A DNA stretch of 64,000 nucleotides. Source: Hominenteromicrobium sp900549945 (GTDB lineage Bacteria; Bacillota; Clostridia; Oscillospirales; Acutalibacteraceae). A program made the position numbers and the translations under genes. This document shows, piece by piece, positions 48,553-56,887 of this stretch. Below the pieces are notes generated by a model. The model searched no databases. It saw nothing but the letters and a program-made list of their open reading frames with translations, and was not told the DNA's origin. The stretch is from positions 62,001 to 126,000 of the forward strand of contig CABRNK010000002.1 in assembly GCA_902472305.1 (NCBI GenBank), in the 5' to 3' direction. How positions within the stretch are numbered: position 1 is the stretch's first letter; each line of letters begins with the position of its first letter.

Positions 48553-50964
48553 ATGGAAGGAACAAGAACCGGCAGGGCTCTCGCGGTCCTGCTTGCCGCC
48601 GTTCTGCTTTGTACTATGATTCCGACGGCGGCGCTCGCGCAGGAGGCCGATGGCCTCTGCCCGCACCATACAGCGCATACAGCGTCGTGCGGGTATGCGG
48701 CGGAGACTGCCGAAAGTGCCGGCGCGCCCTGCGCGTTTGTCTGTGCCGAATGCGAAGCGGAACAGGATTCCGTACCCGAAACGGAGCCTGTGCTCTGCGT
48801 GCACGGCGCGGCGGAGGACTGCACCGTGTGTGCCGTGCAGGCGCTGATCGACGCGCTGCCTGCGGCGGATGCGCTCACGGCGGAAGAGGCCGGGGCGGCT
48901 GCTGAAGCGCTGGCGGCTGTCGATGCGGCGGAGCAGGCGCTCACGGAGGAACAACGCGCGCAGCTCGATCGCTCGCGCTATGCGGCGCTTTCTGAGGCCG
49001 CGGCCGCGCTGCGCGCGGAGGACGAGATTATGCCGGCGGCGGATATCGGGACGAATATCCCGAACCTCGGCATCGGTTCGTCAACGGCCGGCGGTGTGCA
49101 GTTTAAATCCGGCAGTTATTATAAGCTCGAGGCAGACGGCCGCACGGTGACGGAGACACAGGATACCGAGGATTACAACCTCTACTGCGAGCTAGACGAC
49201 AACGGCGTGCGGCTTACGCTGAAGGATGCGCAGATTCAGGCGGCGCTGTATGTGCCCGGCGGTACAGCGATCACGCTGATCGGCGACAACAGCATAGAGG
49301 GCGGTACGGGCATTCAGGTACAAACGGCCGGCGACCTCTCGCTGTATGGCGGCAGTCTGGAAATAAAGGCAACAACGGAGTGCGTTCTCAACCAAAACGG
49401 TGCGTGCACGATTGACGGCACAACGCTCAAGCTGTACAATGGTGCCTATGCGTTGAATATTGAAAAAGACCTCACGGTGCACAACGCCGTGATCCAAGCC
49501 ACCGGCTCGCAGCCTGCAATGAGCAGCGACACCGGCAGCGTCACGATCTCCGGAAACTCTGCGGTTCAGGTGGTCAGCACAATCGAGGCGGACCAAAAGG
49601 TCATCATCCAAGATACGGCGCAGGTCGATGTGCGCACAGACGGCTTTATGGCCGTCAACGGCGGAGAAGGCGTCGAGGTGCTCGATTCAGCGTACCTGTA
49701 TGCGTTCGGCTCGAACGGCGGCATCAATTCCTTTTATGGCTCGGTCGTGATTGACGGCACGGCGGAAGTGAAAGCTTCCAAAACGGGTACGGCGGCGATT
49801 TCCGTAGGGCTTTCGGATCTGCCTTCCATCTGTGACGTTCGTGTCACGGGAGAACTGACGGTGAACGGCTATGTCGGCATCGGCACCATGACAGGCGATA
49901 TCGAAATCGACGGCGGCACCGTCCGCGCAGGTACGGAAGCGCCGTGCGGAAAGTACGGCCTTTTCTCCCGCGCGGGCAATATTTCGATTGAAAACGGTGC
50001 AGATGTGCGCGTCCATTCAGCGCAGACAGGCATTGAGGCACACGGAGATTCAATGGCGGTTGCGGACAGCACGGTGGAGGTCACAGCCGCGGGCGGCGCG
50101 TTCCCGATTCCGCCCGTGCTGAACTATGCAGGAAGCGGCGCGGAGGTATATGCGGGCGACAGCCGCGAAAACGCCTCGCTGGTCGCGGAGGCGGATATTA
50201 CCGATGCGCTGTTTTCGCAGAGCGCTTACATAAAGCTCCAGCCGCATGAGCATTTGCTGACTGCGGTGGAGGCGAAGGACGCCGCCTGCGAGACGGACGG
50301 CCACACCGCCTATTGGACGTGCACGGTATGCGGCAAGCTGTTTGCCGATGAAAACGCGGCAAAGGAGATTGCGCTCGCGGATACCGTGGTGGAAAAGCTC
50401 GGGCACGCGTACAAGGCGGAGGTCACTGCGCCGACCTGCACGGAAAAGGGCTTCACCACCCACACCTGCACGCGCTGCGGCGACACCTACAGAGACGCGG
50501 AGACGGCCGCGCTCGGCCATACCGAGACGGTGAAAAACGCGCGGCCCGCTACCTGCACGGCGGAGGGCTACACCGGGGATACGGTCTGCGCAGTCTGCGG
50601 CACGCTGTTGGAGGCCGGTGCGGCGATCCCGCTGACGGCGCACCGGTATGAGGACGGCCACTGCACGGTCTGCGGCGCGGCGGAGCAGCAGCCGACGCCG
50701 AAGCCCGAAGGTACGCCCGCGCCGAGCGCAGCGCCGGATCCGGAGGCCACACCTGCGCCGAGCGTAACCCCGGCGCCTGAGGCCACACCTGCGCCGAGTG
50801 TAACCCCGGCGCCGGAGACGACGCCCGCACCGACGGAGAAGCCTGCCGTTGACGGGCCGCAGACCGGCGACACGACGCCCTATGCGGCGTGGCTCGGCCT
50901 TTCGGCGCTGTCCGCGGCTGCGCTGGGCATCGTCCTGTACGGCAGAAAAAAGCACAGCAGATAA
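48553..50964 (+). CDS. Sortase-anchored cell-surface protein with beta-helix-like and Cys-rich repeats
   Basis: 803 residues from ATG at 48553 (GGAGG eight bases before; ATG at 48538 lacks a site). Signal peptide about 1-29, ending TAALA-QEADG. Residues about 35-95 are rich in Cys and His (CPHHTAHTASC, CAFVCAEC, CTVC). About 165-540 is a run of short beta repeats rich in Gly, Val and Asp (GGTGIQVQTAGDLSLYGGSL), likely a beta-helix. About 575-715 holds repeats of the type TC-x-G-x-CxxCG. A TPAPS Pro-rich stalk follows, then PQTGD (about 769), a hydrophobic helix and KKHSR. It should be covalently linked to the wall. Its ligand is unknown. Confidence 0.87.
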   Translation: MEGTRTGRALAVLLAAVLLCTMIPTAALAQEADGLCPHHTAHTASCGYAAETAESAGAPCAFVCAECEAEQDSVPETEPVLCVHGAAEDCTVCAVQALIDALPAADALTAEEAGAAAEALAAVDAAEQALTEEQRAQLDRSRYAALSEAAAALRAEDEIMPAADIGTNIPNLGIGSSTAGGVQFKSGSYYKLEADGRTVTETQDTEDYNLYCELDDNGVRLTLKDAQIQAALYVPGGTAITLIGDNSIEGGTGIQVQTAGDLSLYGGSLEIKATTECVLNQNGACTIDGTTLKLYNGAYALNIEKDLTVHNAVIQATGSQPAMSSDTGSVTISGNSAVQVVSTIEADQKVIIQDTAQVDVRTDGFMAVNGGEGVEVLDSAYLYAFGSNGGINSFYGSVVIDGTAEVKASKTGTAAISVGLSDLPSICDVRVTGELTVNGYVGIGTMTGDIEIDGGTVRAGTEAPCGKYGLFSRAGNISIENGADVRVHSAQTGIEAHGDSMAVADSTVEVTAAGGAFPIPPVLNYAGSGAEVYAGDSRENASLVAEADITDALFSQSAYIKLQPHEHLLTAVEAKDAACETDGHTAYWTCTVCGKLFADENAAKEIALADTVVEKLGHAYKAEVTAPTCTEKGFTTHTCTRCGDTYRDAETAALGHTETVKNARPATCTAEGYTGDTVCAVCGTLLEAGAAIPLTAHRYEDGHCTVCGAAEQQPTPKPEGTPAPSAAPDPEATPAPSVTPAPEATPAPSVTPAPETTPAPTEKPAVDGPQTGDTTPYAAWLGLSALSAAALGIVLYGRKKHSR

Positions 50965-50988
50965 AGGGCCGGCGGCACGGCTGGCCGA

Positions 50989-51020
50989 AGCGGCGGGGAG
51001 ACCCGCCGCTTTTTGCTTTT
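50989..51020 (+). terminator. Terminator of the surface protein gene
   Basis: Nine-base-pair perfect stem AGCGGCGGG/CCCGCCGCT (50989-50997 and 51002-51010), GAGA loop, then TTTTGCTTTT. Confidence 0.92.
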
Positions 51021-51091
51021 TAGCAGAGCGCCGCGCAGGGAAGGCCGCAGAAATTTTTCCTGAATTTTTCAGCCATCTGGCCTGCGGGCGG

Positions 51092-51120
51092 TTGAAAAAC
51101 AGCGGCGGGTGTGTTAAAAT
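51092..51120 (+). promoter_or_regulatory. Promoter of the MATE gene
   Basis: TTGAAA (51092-51097), 17-base spacer, TAAAAT (51115-51120), identical in both hexamers to the rimO promoter. Confidence 0.72.
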
Positions 51121-51195
51121 AAGCCGCGATATGCCGCAAAAGCGCAGGTTTCGCGGCGGGCTTTGAATTTTGGTGCGGAAGAGGAGCGGGTTTGT

Positions 51196-52575
51196 ATGCG
51201 GAAAACGGAAAATTCGATTGTGGATGGTGTGATCTGGAAGCAGCTCCTGCTGTTCTTCTTCCCGATTTTGATCGGCACCTTTTTCCAGCAGCTTTACAAT
51301 ACGGTCGATACGGTCGTCGTCGGCCAGTATGTCGGCAAGCAGGCGCTCGCGGCGGTCGGCACGACCGGCACGGTCATCAACCTGCTGGTCGGCTTCTTCG
51401 TCGGCGTTTCCTCGGGCGCTACGGTCATTGTCTCGCAGTTCTTCGGCGCGAACGACCGCGAGAACATCTCGAAATCCGTCCACACCTCGATGGCGCTCGC
51501 CATTGTGGGCGGCGTCATCGTCATGGTGCTTGGCTTCGTTTCCGCGCGCCCGGTGCTCGTTGCGATGAGCGTGCCCGCGGAGATCCTCGACGACGCGCTG
51601 CTTTACATGAACGTCTATTATGCGGGCATCATCGCGAATATGATCTATAACGTCGGCACCGGTATTCTGCGTGCGATCGGCGATTCGCGCATGCCGCTTT
51701 ATGTTCTGATCGTCTGCTGCCTTGCGAACGTCGTACTCGACCTGCTGTTCGTCGTCGTGTTTCACTGGGCGGTGTTCGGCGTGGCGTTTGCCACGGTGCT
51801 TTCGCAGGTGATCAGCGCGGTGCTCATCATGGCGCGCCTGATGCTGACACACGAATCCTACCGCGTGGAGCTGCGCAAGATCCGTTTTGACGCGGGTATC
51901 CTGCGCAACGTGATCCGCATTGGCCTGCCGGCGGGCCTGCAGTCCGTCATGTACTCGTTCTCGAATATCTTCATTCAGGCCAGCATCAACGGTTTCGGCA
52001 CGGATGCAATCGCGGCTTGGGCGGCGATCGGCAAGATCGACGGCTTTATCTGGATGGTCATGAATGCGTTCGGCATCTCGGTCACGACATTCGTCGGGCA
52101 GAATTTCGGCGCGCGCCGGTACGACCGCGTCAAGCGCTGCACGCGGGTCGGACTTTTGATGGCGCTCGGCACAACGATCGCGCTCAGCGCGCTGCTGTTC
52201 GTGTTCCGCGAGCCGCTCCTGCGCTTTTTCACCGGCGACGACGAGGTCGTACGCATCGGCGCGAACTTCTTCCTGATCCTCGCGCCCTCCTACTTCACGT
52301 TTGTTTTCATCGAGATCTTTTCGGGCGCCATCCGCGGCGCGGGCGAGGCGCTGCAGCCGATGCTGATCACCTGCTTCGGTGTGTGCGGCCTGCGCATTCT
52401 GTGGCTTTTGATCGCGGTGCCCCTGTGGCCGACGATGGAGATGATCGCGATGAATTACCCGGCAACCTGGGTGGTGACGGCGCTCGTTTTTATCGTCTAC
52501 TATGCCCGGTTCAAATGGCTCGACCGCTGTATCCGGCGCGAGCACAATGCCGCGCATACGACGCTCGGCGCGTAA
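51196..52575 (+). CDS. MATE-family efflux transporter
   Basis: 459 residues from ATG at 51196, with GAGGAG nine bases before; the longer TTG frame from 51163 has no site. Twelve hydrophobic segments in two halves. IWKQLLLFFFPILIGTFFQQ, LYNTVDTVVVGQYVGKQALA and GLPAGLQSVMYSFSNIFIQA are typical of the NorM/DinF superfamily, which exports cationic drugs and other toxic compounds in exchange for Na+ or H+. It is transcribed alone, between terminators. Confidence 0.95.
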   Translation: MRKTENSIVDGVIWKQLLLFFFPILIGTFFQQLYNTVDTVVVGQYVGKQALAAVGTTGTVINLLVGFFVGVSSGATVIVSQFFGANDRENISKSVHTSMALAIVGGVIVMVLGFVSARPVLVAMSVPAEILDDALLYMNVYYAGIIANMIYNVGTGILRAIGDSRMPLYVLIVCCLANVVLDLLFVVVFHWAVFGVAFATVLSQVISAVLIMARLMLTHESYRVELRKIRFDAGILRNVIRIGLPAGLQSVMYSFSNIFIQASINGFGTDAIAAWAAIGKIDGFIWMVMNAFGISVTTFVGQNFGARRYDRVKRCTRVGLLMALGTTIALSALLFVFREPLLRFFTGDDEVVRIGANFFLILAPSYFTFVFIEIFSGAIRGAGEALQPMLITCFGVCGLRILWLLIAVPLWPTMEMIAMNYPATWVVTALVFIVYYARFKWLDRCIRREHNAAHTTLGA

Positions 52576-52584
52576 ATAGAACAA

Positions 52585-52625
52585 AAAGGCCGTGCGGCAC
52601 GGGGAAACCCCGCCGCACGGCCTTT
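52585..52625. terminator. Bidirectional terminator between the MATE and methyltransferase genes
   Basis: Fourteen-base-pair stem (arms 52585-52598 and 52612-52625), 13-base loop that can form a further GGGG/CCCC pairing. On the minus strand it is followed by TTTTTGTT. On the + strand the T run is weak (GGCCTTATTT). The two genes converge here. Confidence 0.85.
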
Positions 52626-52629
52626 GGCC

Positions 52630-53388
52630 TTATTTGACGGCGATGAAGAAAAAGCGGCGGAAGCGGAAATCGATTTCCCCGTTCTGCATGACTGGGTATG
52701 CGCGCTTCGCGGCCTCGAGGATCTCTGCCTCGAACTGCGCGCCGGCCGCTTCGTCCAACGCGTCGAGATACGGGCGCAGGCGCGTGCTGCGCACCCAGTC
52801 GAGCAGCGCCGCGTGCGAGGGCATACGGTGGTGGTAGACGGTCTCCCAGATCTCGAAATCGCTCGCGCAGCCCGCGAGGATGTCGAAATAATCGCGGCTT
52901 TCGAGCGTCTCGTTGACCTCGAAAAAGACGTTTTTGAGTTCCCACTTGGGGTCGGCGGCGGTCTGCCGGATGATGCGGAACAGCGGCTCGTCCGGGTTCA
53001 TCGGGATCTGCACCGCGAGCACGCCGCCGTCGTTCAGGCTGTGCATCAGGTGCGGGAGCAGGCGGCGGTGGTCGGGCAGCCATTGCAGGCAGGCGTTCGA
53101 AAAGAGCAGGTCGTAGTTGCCCTCGAGGGCCTGCACGTCGCCGAGGCGGAACGAAAGCGCCGGGTGGGCGGCACGGGCTTTGTCGATCATATTCTGCGAG
53201 CTGTCGAGTCCGCAGAGCGCGGCGTCGGGAAAGACCTCGCGCAGAACGGCGGTGCTGTTGCCGGGGCCGCAGCCGAGGTCCAGTATGCTTTTCGGGGCGT
53301 ACCGGCGCAGGCGCACCGCAAGGTCGAGGGAGGGCTGCGTGCGCTGCGCCTCGAATTTCAGGTACTGTTTCGGATTCCAGTCGGACAT
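52630..53388 (-). CDS. Trans-aconitate methyltransferase-like SAM-dependent methyltransferase
   Basis: 252 residues from ATG at 53388 (MSDWNPKQYLKFEAQRTQPS), with GGAGG seven bases before. The SAM site is ILDLGCGPGNSTAVL, with GLDSSQNMIDKARAAHP as the acidic second motif. YLKFEAQRTQPSLDLAVRL and SNACLQWLPDHRRLLPHLMH agree with Tam, which methylates trans-aconitate. Whether that is the real substrate here is uncertain. It is transcribed alone. Confidence 0.88.
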   Translation of the reverse strand: MSDWNPKQYLKFEAQRTQPSLDLAVRLRRYAPKSILDLGCGPGNSTAVLREVFPDAALCGLDSSQNMIDKARAAHPALSFRLGDVQALEGNYDLLFSNACLQWLPDHRRLLPHLMHSLNDGGVLAVQIPMNPDEPLFRIIRQTAADPKWELKNVFFEVNETLESRDYFDILAGCASDFEIWETVYHHRMPSHAALLDWVRSTRLRPYLDALDEAAGAQFEAEILEAAKRAYPVMQNGEIDFRFRRFFFIAVK

Positions 53389-53419
53389 ATGTATTCCTCC
53401 GCTTCTCTGTGATGCCTCT

Positions 53420-53448
53420 ATTTTACTACAGTACGTGCGGAAAGTCCA
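53420..53448 (-). promoter_or_regulatory. Promoter of the methyltransferase gene
   Basis: Minus-strand TGGACT (complement of 53443-53448), 17-base spacer, TAAAAT (complement of 53420-53425), about 32 bases before the ATG. Confidence 0.55.
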
Positions 53449-53550
53449 TGGCCCGCGCGCGGTGCGGGATTGCCCGTGATCGCCCGCCCCACAGCCCGAG
53501 CGTGCCGCATGTCCCCGTGGGCGGTGATGCCGGCCGGCTTTCGGCACAAG

Positions 53551-53581
53551 AAAAGAGACCCGCGTGCGGGCCTCTCTTTTT
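53551..53581 (-). terminator. Terminator of the rubrerythrin gene
   Basis: On the minus strand AGAGAGGCCCGC pairs with GCGGGTCTCTTTT, leaving two mismatches, and is followed by TTTTCTTG. It begins a few bases past the rubrerythrin stop. Confidence 0.75.
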
Positions 53582-53584
53582 GGA

Positions 53585-54127
53585 TCAGTAATTCTTTTCG
53601 CGGAGCTCGAAATAGGACTTCGGGTGCGCGCAGACCGGACAAACCTCCGGCGCGTTCTTGCCGACGTGGATGTGGCCGCAGTTTCTGCAGATCCAGACCA
53701 TGTCGCCGTCTCTCGAGAATACGATGCCTTCCTCGATGTTCGCGAGCAGCTTTCTGTAGCGCTCCTCGTGCTCCTTCTCAATCAGCGCGACCTGCTCGAA
53801 CAGGAATGCGATGTGGTCGAAGCCCTCGGCCTTTGCGTCCTCGGCAAAGCTCTTGTACATGTCGGTCCACTCGTAGTTTTCGCCTTCGGCGGCGTCTTTC
53901 AGGTTCGCGATCGTGTCCGGCACATTGCCGTCGTGCAGCAGCTTGAACCAGATCTTCGCGTGCTCCTTCTCGTTGTTCGCGGTCTCGGTGAAGAGCTCGG
54001 CGATCTGCTCGTAGCCGTCCTTCTTCGCCTTCGAGGCATAGTAGGTGTACTTGTTTCTGGCCTGCGACTCACCCGCAAAGGCAGCCATCAGGTTTGCTTC
54101 GGTCTTTGTGCCCTTTAAATCTTTCAT
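53585..54127 (-). CDS. Rubrerythrin
   Basis: 180 residues. The N-terminal four-helix bundle carries the non-haem di-iron site, with ligands in FAGESQARNKY, NNEKEHAKIW and VALIEKEHEERY. The C-terminal rubredoxin-like part has CRNC and CPVC separated by 12 residues. It reduces hydrogen peroxide in anaerobes. GGAGGAAATC precedes the ATG. A Fur/PerR-like box lies just upstream of the promoter, in keeping with peroxide or iron control. Confidence 0.96.
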   Translation of the reverse strand: MKDLKGTKTEANLMAAFAGESQARNKYTYYASKAKKDGYEQIAELFTETANNEKEHAKIWFKLLHDGNVPDTIANLKDAAEGENYEWTDMYKSFAEDAKAEGFDHIAFLFEQVALIEKEHEERYRKLLANIEEGIVFSRDGDMVWICRNCGHIHVGKNAPEVCPVCAHPKSYFELREKNY

Positions 54128-54205
54128 GCCGATTTCCTCCTTGCTTTCTGCGTATATTCTTTCCGTTTTTGAGCGGTGTTATACGCCGCCCGGCCTGTTG
54201 AATCT

Positions 54206-54234
54206 ATTATATACCAGCGCGCTGGAAAAAGCAA
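54206..54234 (-). promoter_or_regulatory. Rubrerythrin promoter with a palindromic spacer
   Basis: Minus-strand TTGCTT (complement of 54229-54234), 17-base spacer, TATAAT (complement of 54206-54211). The spacer contains the perfect 12-bp palindrome CCAGCGCGCTGG (54214-54225). Confidence 0.78.
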
Positions 54235-54242
54235 GCTAAAAA

Positions 54243-54257
54243 TAAAAATAATTCTCA
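54243..54257 (-). promoter_or_regulatory. Fur/PerR-like box upstream of rubrerythrin
   Basis: TAAAAATAATTCTCA on the + strand matches the 7-1-7 consensus TGATAAT-N-ATTATCA in 11 of 14 positions. It ends nine bases upstream of the -35. The surrounding sequence is AT-rich, so a chance match cannot be excluded. Confidence 0.45.
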
Positions 54258-54305
54258 TTTTTTATTTTAAGATCCTCGGTTACGGGAAAAAGCCGGCGCG
54301 GCGGA

Positions 54306-55223
54306 TCACATCCACTTCTTGCGCTTAAAGACGATCAGCTCGGCCGCAACGACTGCGGCGGCGAGAAGCGAAACCGCGAGGTAGCCGTGCGGCATGCGCA
54401 GCTCCGGCATGCCGGAGAAATTCATGCCGTACCAGCCGGCGATCAGCGTCAGCGGCATGAAAATCGCGGAGAGGATCGTCAGAATCTGGATGATCCGGTT
54501 CTGCCGCACGTTGATCCGCGACTGGTACAGGTCGAGGATTTGCAGCGCGTATTCGCGCAGCGCGGCCGCATCGGCGTGCAGGCGTTCGGCGCGGTGGGAA
54601 AAAAGGCGGAAGAGGTCGAGCGATTCCCGCTCGATCAGCCCGTTCGTGCATTCGGCAAGGCGGTCGCCGACCTGCGAAAGCTGCTTGTAAAAGCGGCCGA
54701 GCACCATCAGTTCGCGCCGCGCGCGCATCAGATAGCGGTCGAGGTCGGGCGGAACGGCGTGCACGCTGTCGTTCATATCCGCCTCGCGGCGCTCGAGCTC
54801 GTCCTCAAAGGCATCCGTAAAATCCTCGTCGCCGCGGATCATCGCCTCGAGCAGCTCGAAAAGCGCCTGCGCCGGCGTGCGCAGGGCGGTGATCTGCCGC
54901 CCGTCGATGGCGTGGAGCAGCGTCTCGAGCTCGGGGCCGTCGCTGACGAGCAGCAGGCGCTCCTGATCCAGATAAAAGCCGCAGTCCCACGCGCGCCGGC
55001 GCAGCTCCTTCTTATCCGGCACATGCAGCGTGCCGAGCACGTACCGCCGGTACAGGTCGGCCTTGCAGTGCTGCTCGTGCTCCATGCTGCGCGTGAGCAG
55101 GGAATCCTGCACGAGGTCGCCGTACCGCGCGTCGAAGTCATTGCGTGTCAGCACCTCCACGTAGGGCGTGCCGGTTTCAGGCGGCTGCGCGGGGGTCAGC
55201 CCTCCGTTTAAAATGTACTGCAT
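54306..55223 (-). CDS. CorA-family divalent cation transporter
   Basis: 305 residues. A long cytoplasmic N-terminal domain (about 1-240) ends in the stalk helix QILDLYQSRINVRQNRIIQI. Two membrane helices follow, and the family motif appears as YGMNF at the end of the first. The C-terminus is basic (VFKRKKWM). CorA proteins import Mg2+ or, in ZntB-like members, move Zn2+. It is the last gene of a long minus-strand run, 26 bases after the phosphatase gene, with only a weak terminator (GCCG-CGC-CGGC-TTTTT) near 54289-54304. Confidence 0.9.
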   Translation of the reverse strand: MQYILNGGLTPAQPPETGTPYVEVLTRNDFDARYGDLVQDSLLTRSMEHEQHCKADLYRRYVLGTLHVPDKKELRRRAWDCGFYLDQERLLLVSDGPELETLLHAIDGRQITALRTPAQALFELLEAMIRGDEDFTDAFEDELERREADMNDSVHAVPPDLDRYLMRARRELMVLGRFYKQLSQVGDRLAECTNGLIERESLDLFRLFSHRAERLHADAAALREYALQILDLYQSRINVRQNRIIQILTILSAIFMPLTLIAGWYGMNFSGMPELRMPHGYLAVSLLAAAVVAAELIVFKRKKWM

Positions 55224-55249
55224 GGCGGATGCCTCCCTTCCGGATGCGT

Positions 55250-55780
55250 TTACAGGTCAAATTCCAGAACGCCGCAGTTCGCCATTTTGAACGCGGCGTA
55301 GTCCTCGTTCGGCACGTCGAGAAAATACGTGCGGATCATGCGGCAGATGCCGCCGTGGCACACGAGCAGCGTCGGCTCGCCGCCCTGCGCCTTGAGCTCG
55401 TCAAGCATCGGGTACAGCCGGCCGGCGAGGTCGAGCATCGATTCGCCGCCCGGGTAGCGCACGGCAAACTGGCGCTTATTTCGGTTGAAGGCCTCGCCGT
55501 CCCAGTCGGTGTTTTCATAGATGCCGTAATCCTGCTCGATCAGCCGCGGCTCGGTCTCAATCTTCTCCACGCCGATTTCGCGGGCGATCAGCGCCGCCGT
55601 GTGCTGGGCGCGGCGCATCGGCGAGGCGATGATCCGCCGGATGCTGCAGCCCGCAAGGCTCTTGCCGGCCTCAACGGCCTGCTGCACGCCCTTTTCGGTC
55701 AAATCGAGGTCGGTTCTGCCGCAGACGCGGTGCGCGGCGTTCATCGGCGTTTCGCCGTGGCGCGTGACGTATAGCTTCAT
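55250..55780 (-). CDS. Histidine phosphatase family protein
   Basis: 176 residues. The catalytic His is in YVTRHGETPMN, the second His in VCHGGICRMI, and SPMRRAQHTAALIAREIG with EPRLIEQDYGIYENTDWDGE are typical of the phosphoglycerate-mutase-like branch 1. The substrate is unknown; small members act on sugar phosphates, alpha-ribazole phosphate or other esters. GGAGGG lies seven bases before the ATG. It lies between aroF and corA with short gaps, so they are probably co-transcribed. Confidence 0.9.
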   Translation of the reverse strand: MKLYVTRHGETPMNAAHRVCGRTDLDLTEKGVQQAVEAGKSLAGCSIRRIIASPMRRAQHTAALIAREIGVEKIETEPRLIEQDYGIYENTDWDGEAFNRNKRQFAVRYPGGESMLDLAGRLYPMLDELKAQGGEPTLLVCHGGICRMIRTYFLDVPNEDYAAFKMANCGVLEFDL

Positions 55781-55811
55781 AAGAGTTCCCTCCGTTCTCT
55801 GCGCGGCGCGC

Positions 55812-56843
55812 TCACACGCGGTCGGCGATCGCGAGCAGCAGCCGCTCGGTGTCGTCCCAGCCGAGGCACGGGTCGGTGATCGACTGGCCGCGCACCATGT
55901 GGTCGCTGATCTTCTGCGCGCCCTCGACGAGGTAGCTCTCGACCATCACGCCCTTGACGAGCGCGCGCACGCCGTCGTTGTGGGCGCGGCTGTGGAGCAC
56001 CTCGCTGACGATGCGGACCTGCTCGCGGAATTTCTTGCCGGAGTTCGAGTGGTTGGCGTCCACAATGCAGGCCGGGTTTGAAAGCCCGCTCTCCGCGTAC
56101 AGCGCGCACAGGCGGGTCAGATCCTCAAAGTGGTAGTTCGGGATATTCGTGCCGTACTTATCCACGCCGCCGCGCAGAATCGCGTGGGCGAGCGGGTTGC
56201 CGTCCGTCGTCACGTCGCAGCCGCGGTAGATGAAGTTGTGCGCGGTCTGCGCGGCGCGGATCGAGTTCATCATTACGGAGAGGTCGCCGGCCGTCGGGTT
56301 CTTCATGCCGACCGGGATGTCCATGCCGCTCGCGGTCAGGCGGTGCTGCTGGTTTTCCACCGAGCGCGCGCCGATCGCCTCGTAGGAGAGCAGGTCGTCG
56401 AGATAGCTGCGGTTTTCGGGGTACAGCATCTCGTCGGCGCAGGTCAGGCCCGTTTCCTCGATGGCGCGCATGTGCATCTTGCGGATCGCGATGATGCCGC
56501 CGAGCAGGTCGGGCGCCTTGTCCGGGGCGGGCTGGTGCAGCATGCCCTTGTAGCCCTCGCCGGTCGTGCGGGGCTTGTTCGTGTAAATGCGCGGGATCAG
56601 AATCAGCCGGTCCTTCACCCGCTCGCTGACGCGCGCGAGCCGCCCGGCATATTCGCACACGGCGTCCTCGTTGTCGGCCGAGCAGGGGCCGACAATCACG
56701 AGAAATTTATCGGATTCGCCGCGGAACACCGCCGCGATCTCCGCGTCGCGCGCGGCCTTGATCTGCCGGATTTTTTCGGGAAGCGGAAACTGGGATTTGA
56801 GCGCCGCCGGGTCCGGCAGCGCCTTGTTGATCGTCATGGACAT
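55812..56843 (-). CDS. 3-deoxy-7-phosphoheptulonate synthase, class I alpha
   Basis: 343 residues. It condenses phosphoenolpyruvate and erythrose 4-phosphate, the first step of aromatic amino acid synthesis. Signature segments are IVGPCSADNEDAVCEYAGRL, IPRIYTNKPRTTGEGYKGML, KNPTAGDLSVMMNSIRAA and VDANHSNSGKKF, which hold the PEP and metal ligands of the E. coli AroF/G/H type. AAAGGAG lies eight bases before the ATG. No trp- or Tyr-type leader peptide is seen in the 44-base gap upstream. Confidence 0.94.
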   Translation of the reverse strand: MSMTINKALPDPAALKSQFPLPEKIRQIKAARDAEIAAVFRGESDKFLVIVGPCSADNEDAVCEYAGRLARVSERVKDRLILIPRIYTNKPRTTGEGYKGMLHQPAPDKAPDLLGGIIAIRKMHMRAIEETGLTCADEMLYPENRSYLDDLLSYEAIGARSVENQQHRLTASGMDIPVGMKNPTAGDLSVMMNSIRAAQTAHNFIYRGCDVTTDGNPLAHAILRGGVDKYGTNIPNYHFEDLTRLCALYAESGLSNPACIVDANHSNSGKKFREQVRIVSEVLHSRAHNDGVRALVKGVMVESYLVEGAQKISDHMVRGQSITDPCLGWDDTERLLLAIADRV

Positions 56844-56887
56844 GGGGAAAACTCCTTTGGGGTATGTAATCTGTGCCTTTGGCCGGT

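Noticed and set aside
50050..52584. 844-residue minus-strand open frame opposite the surface protein and MATE genes
   Set aside because: Antisense shadow; it spans a terminator and a promoter of the opposite strand, and its composition is typical of a shadow frame.
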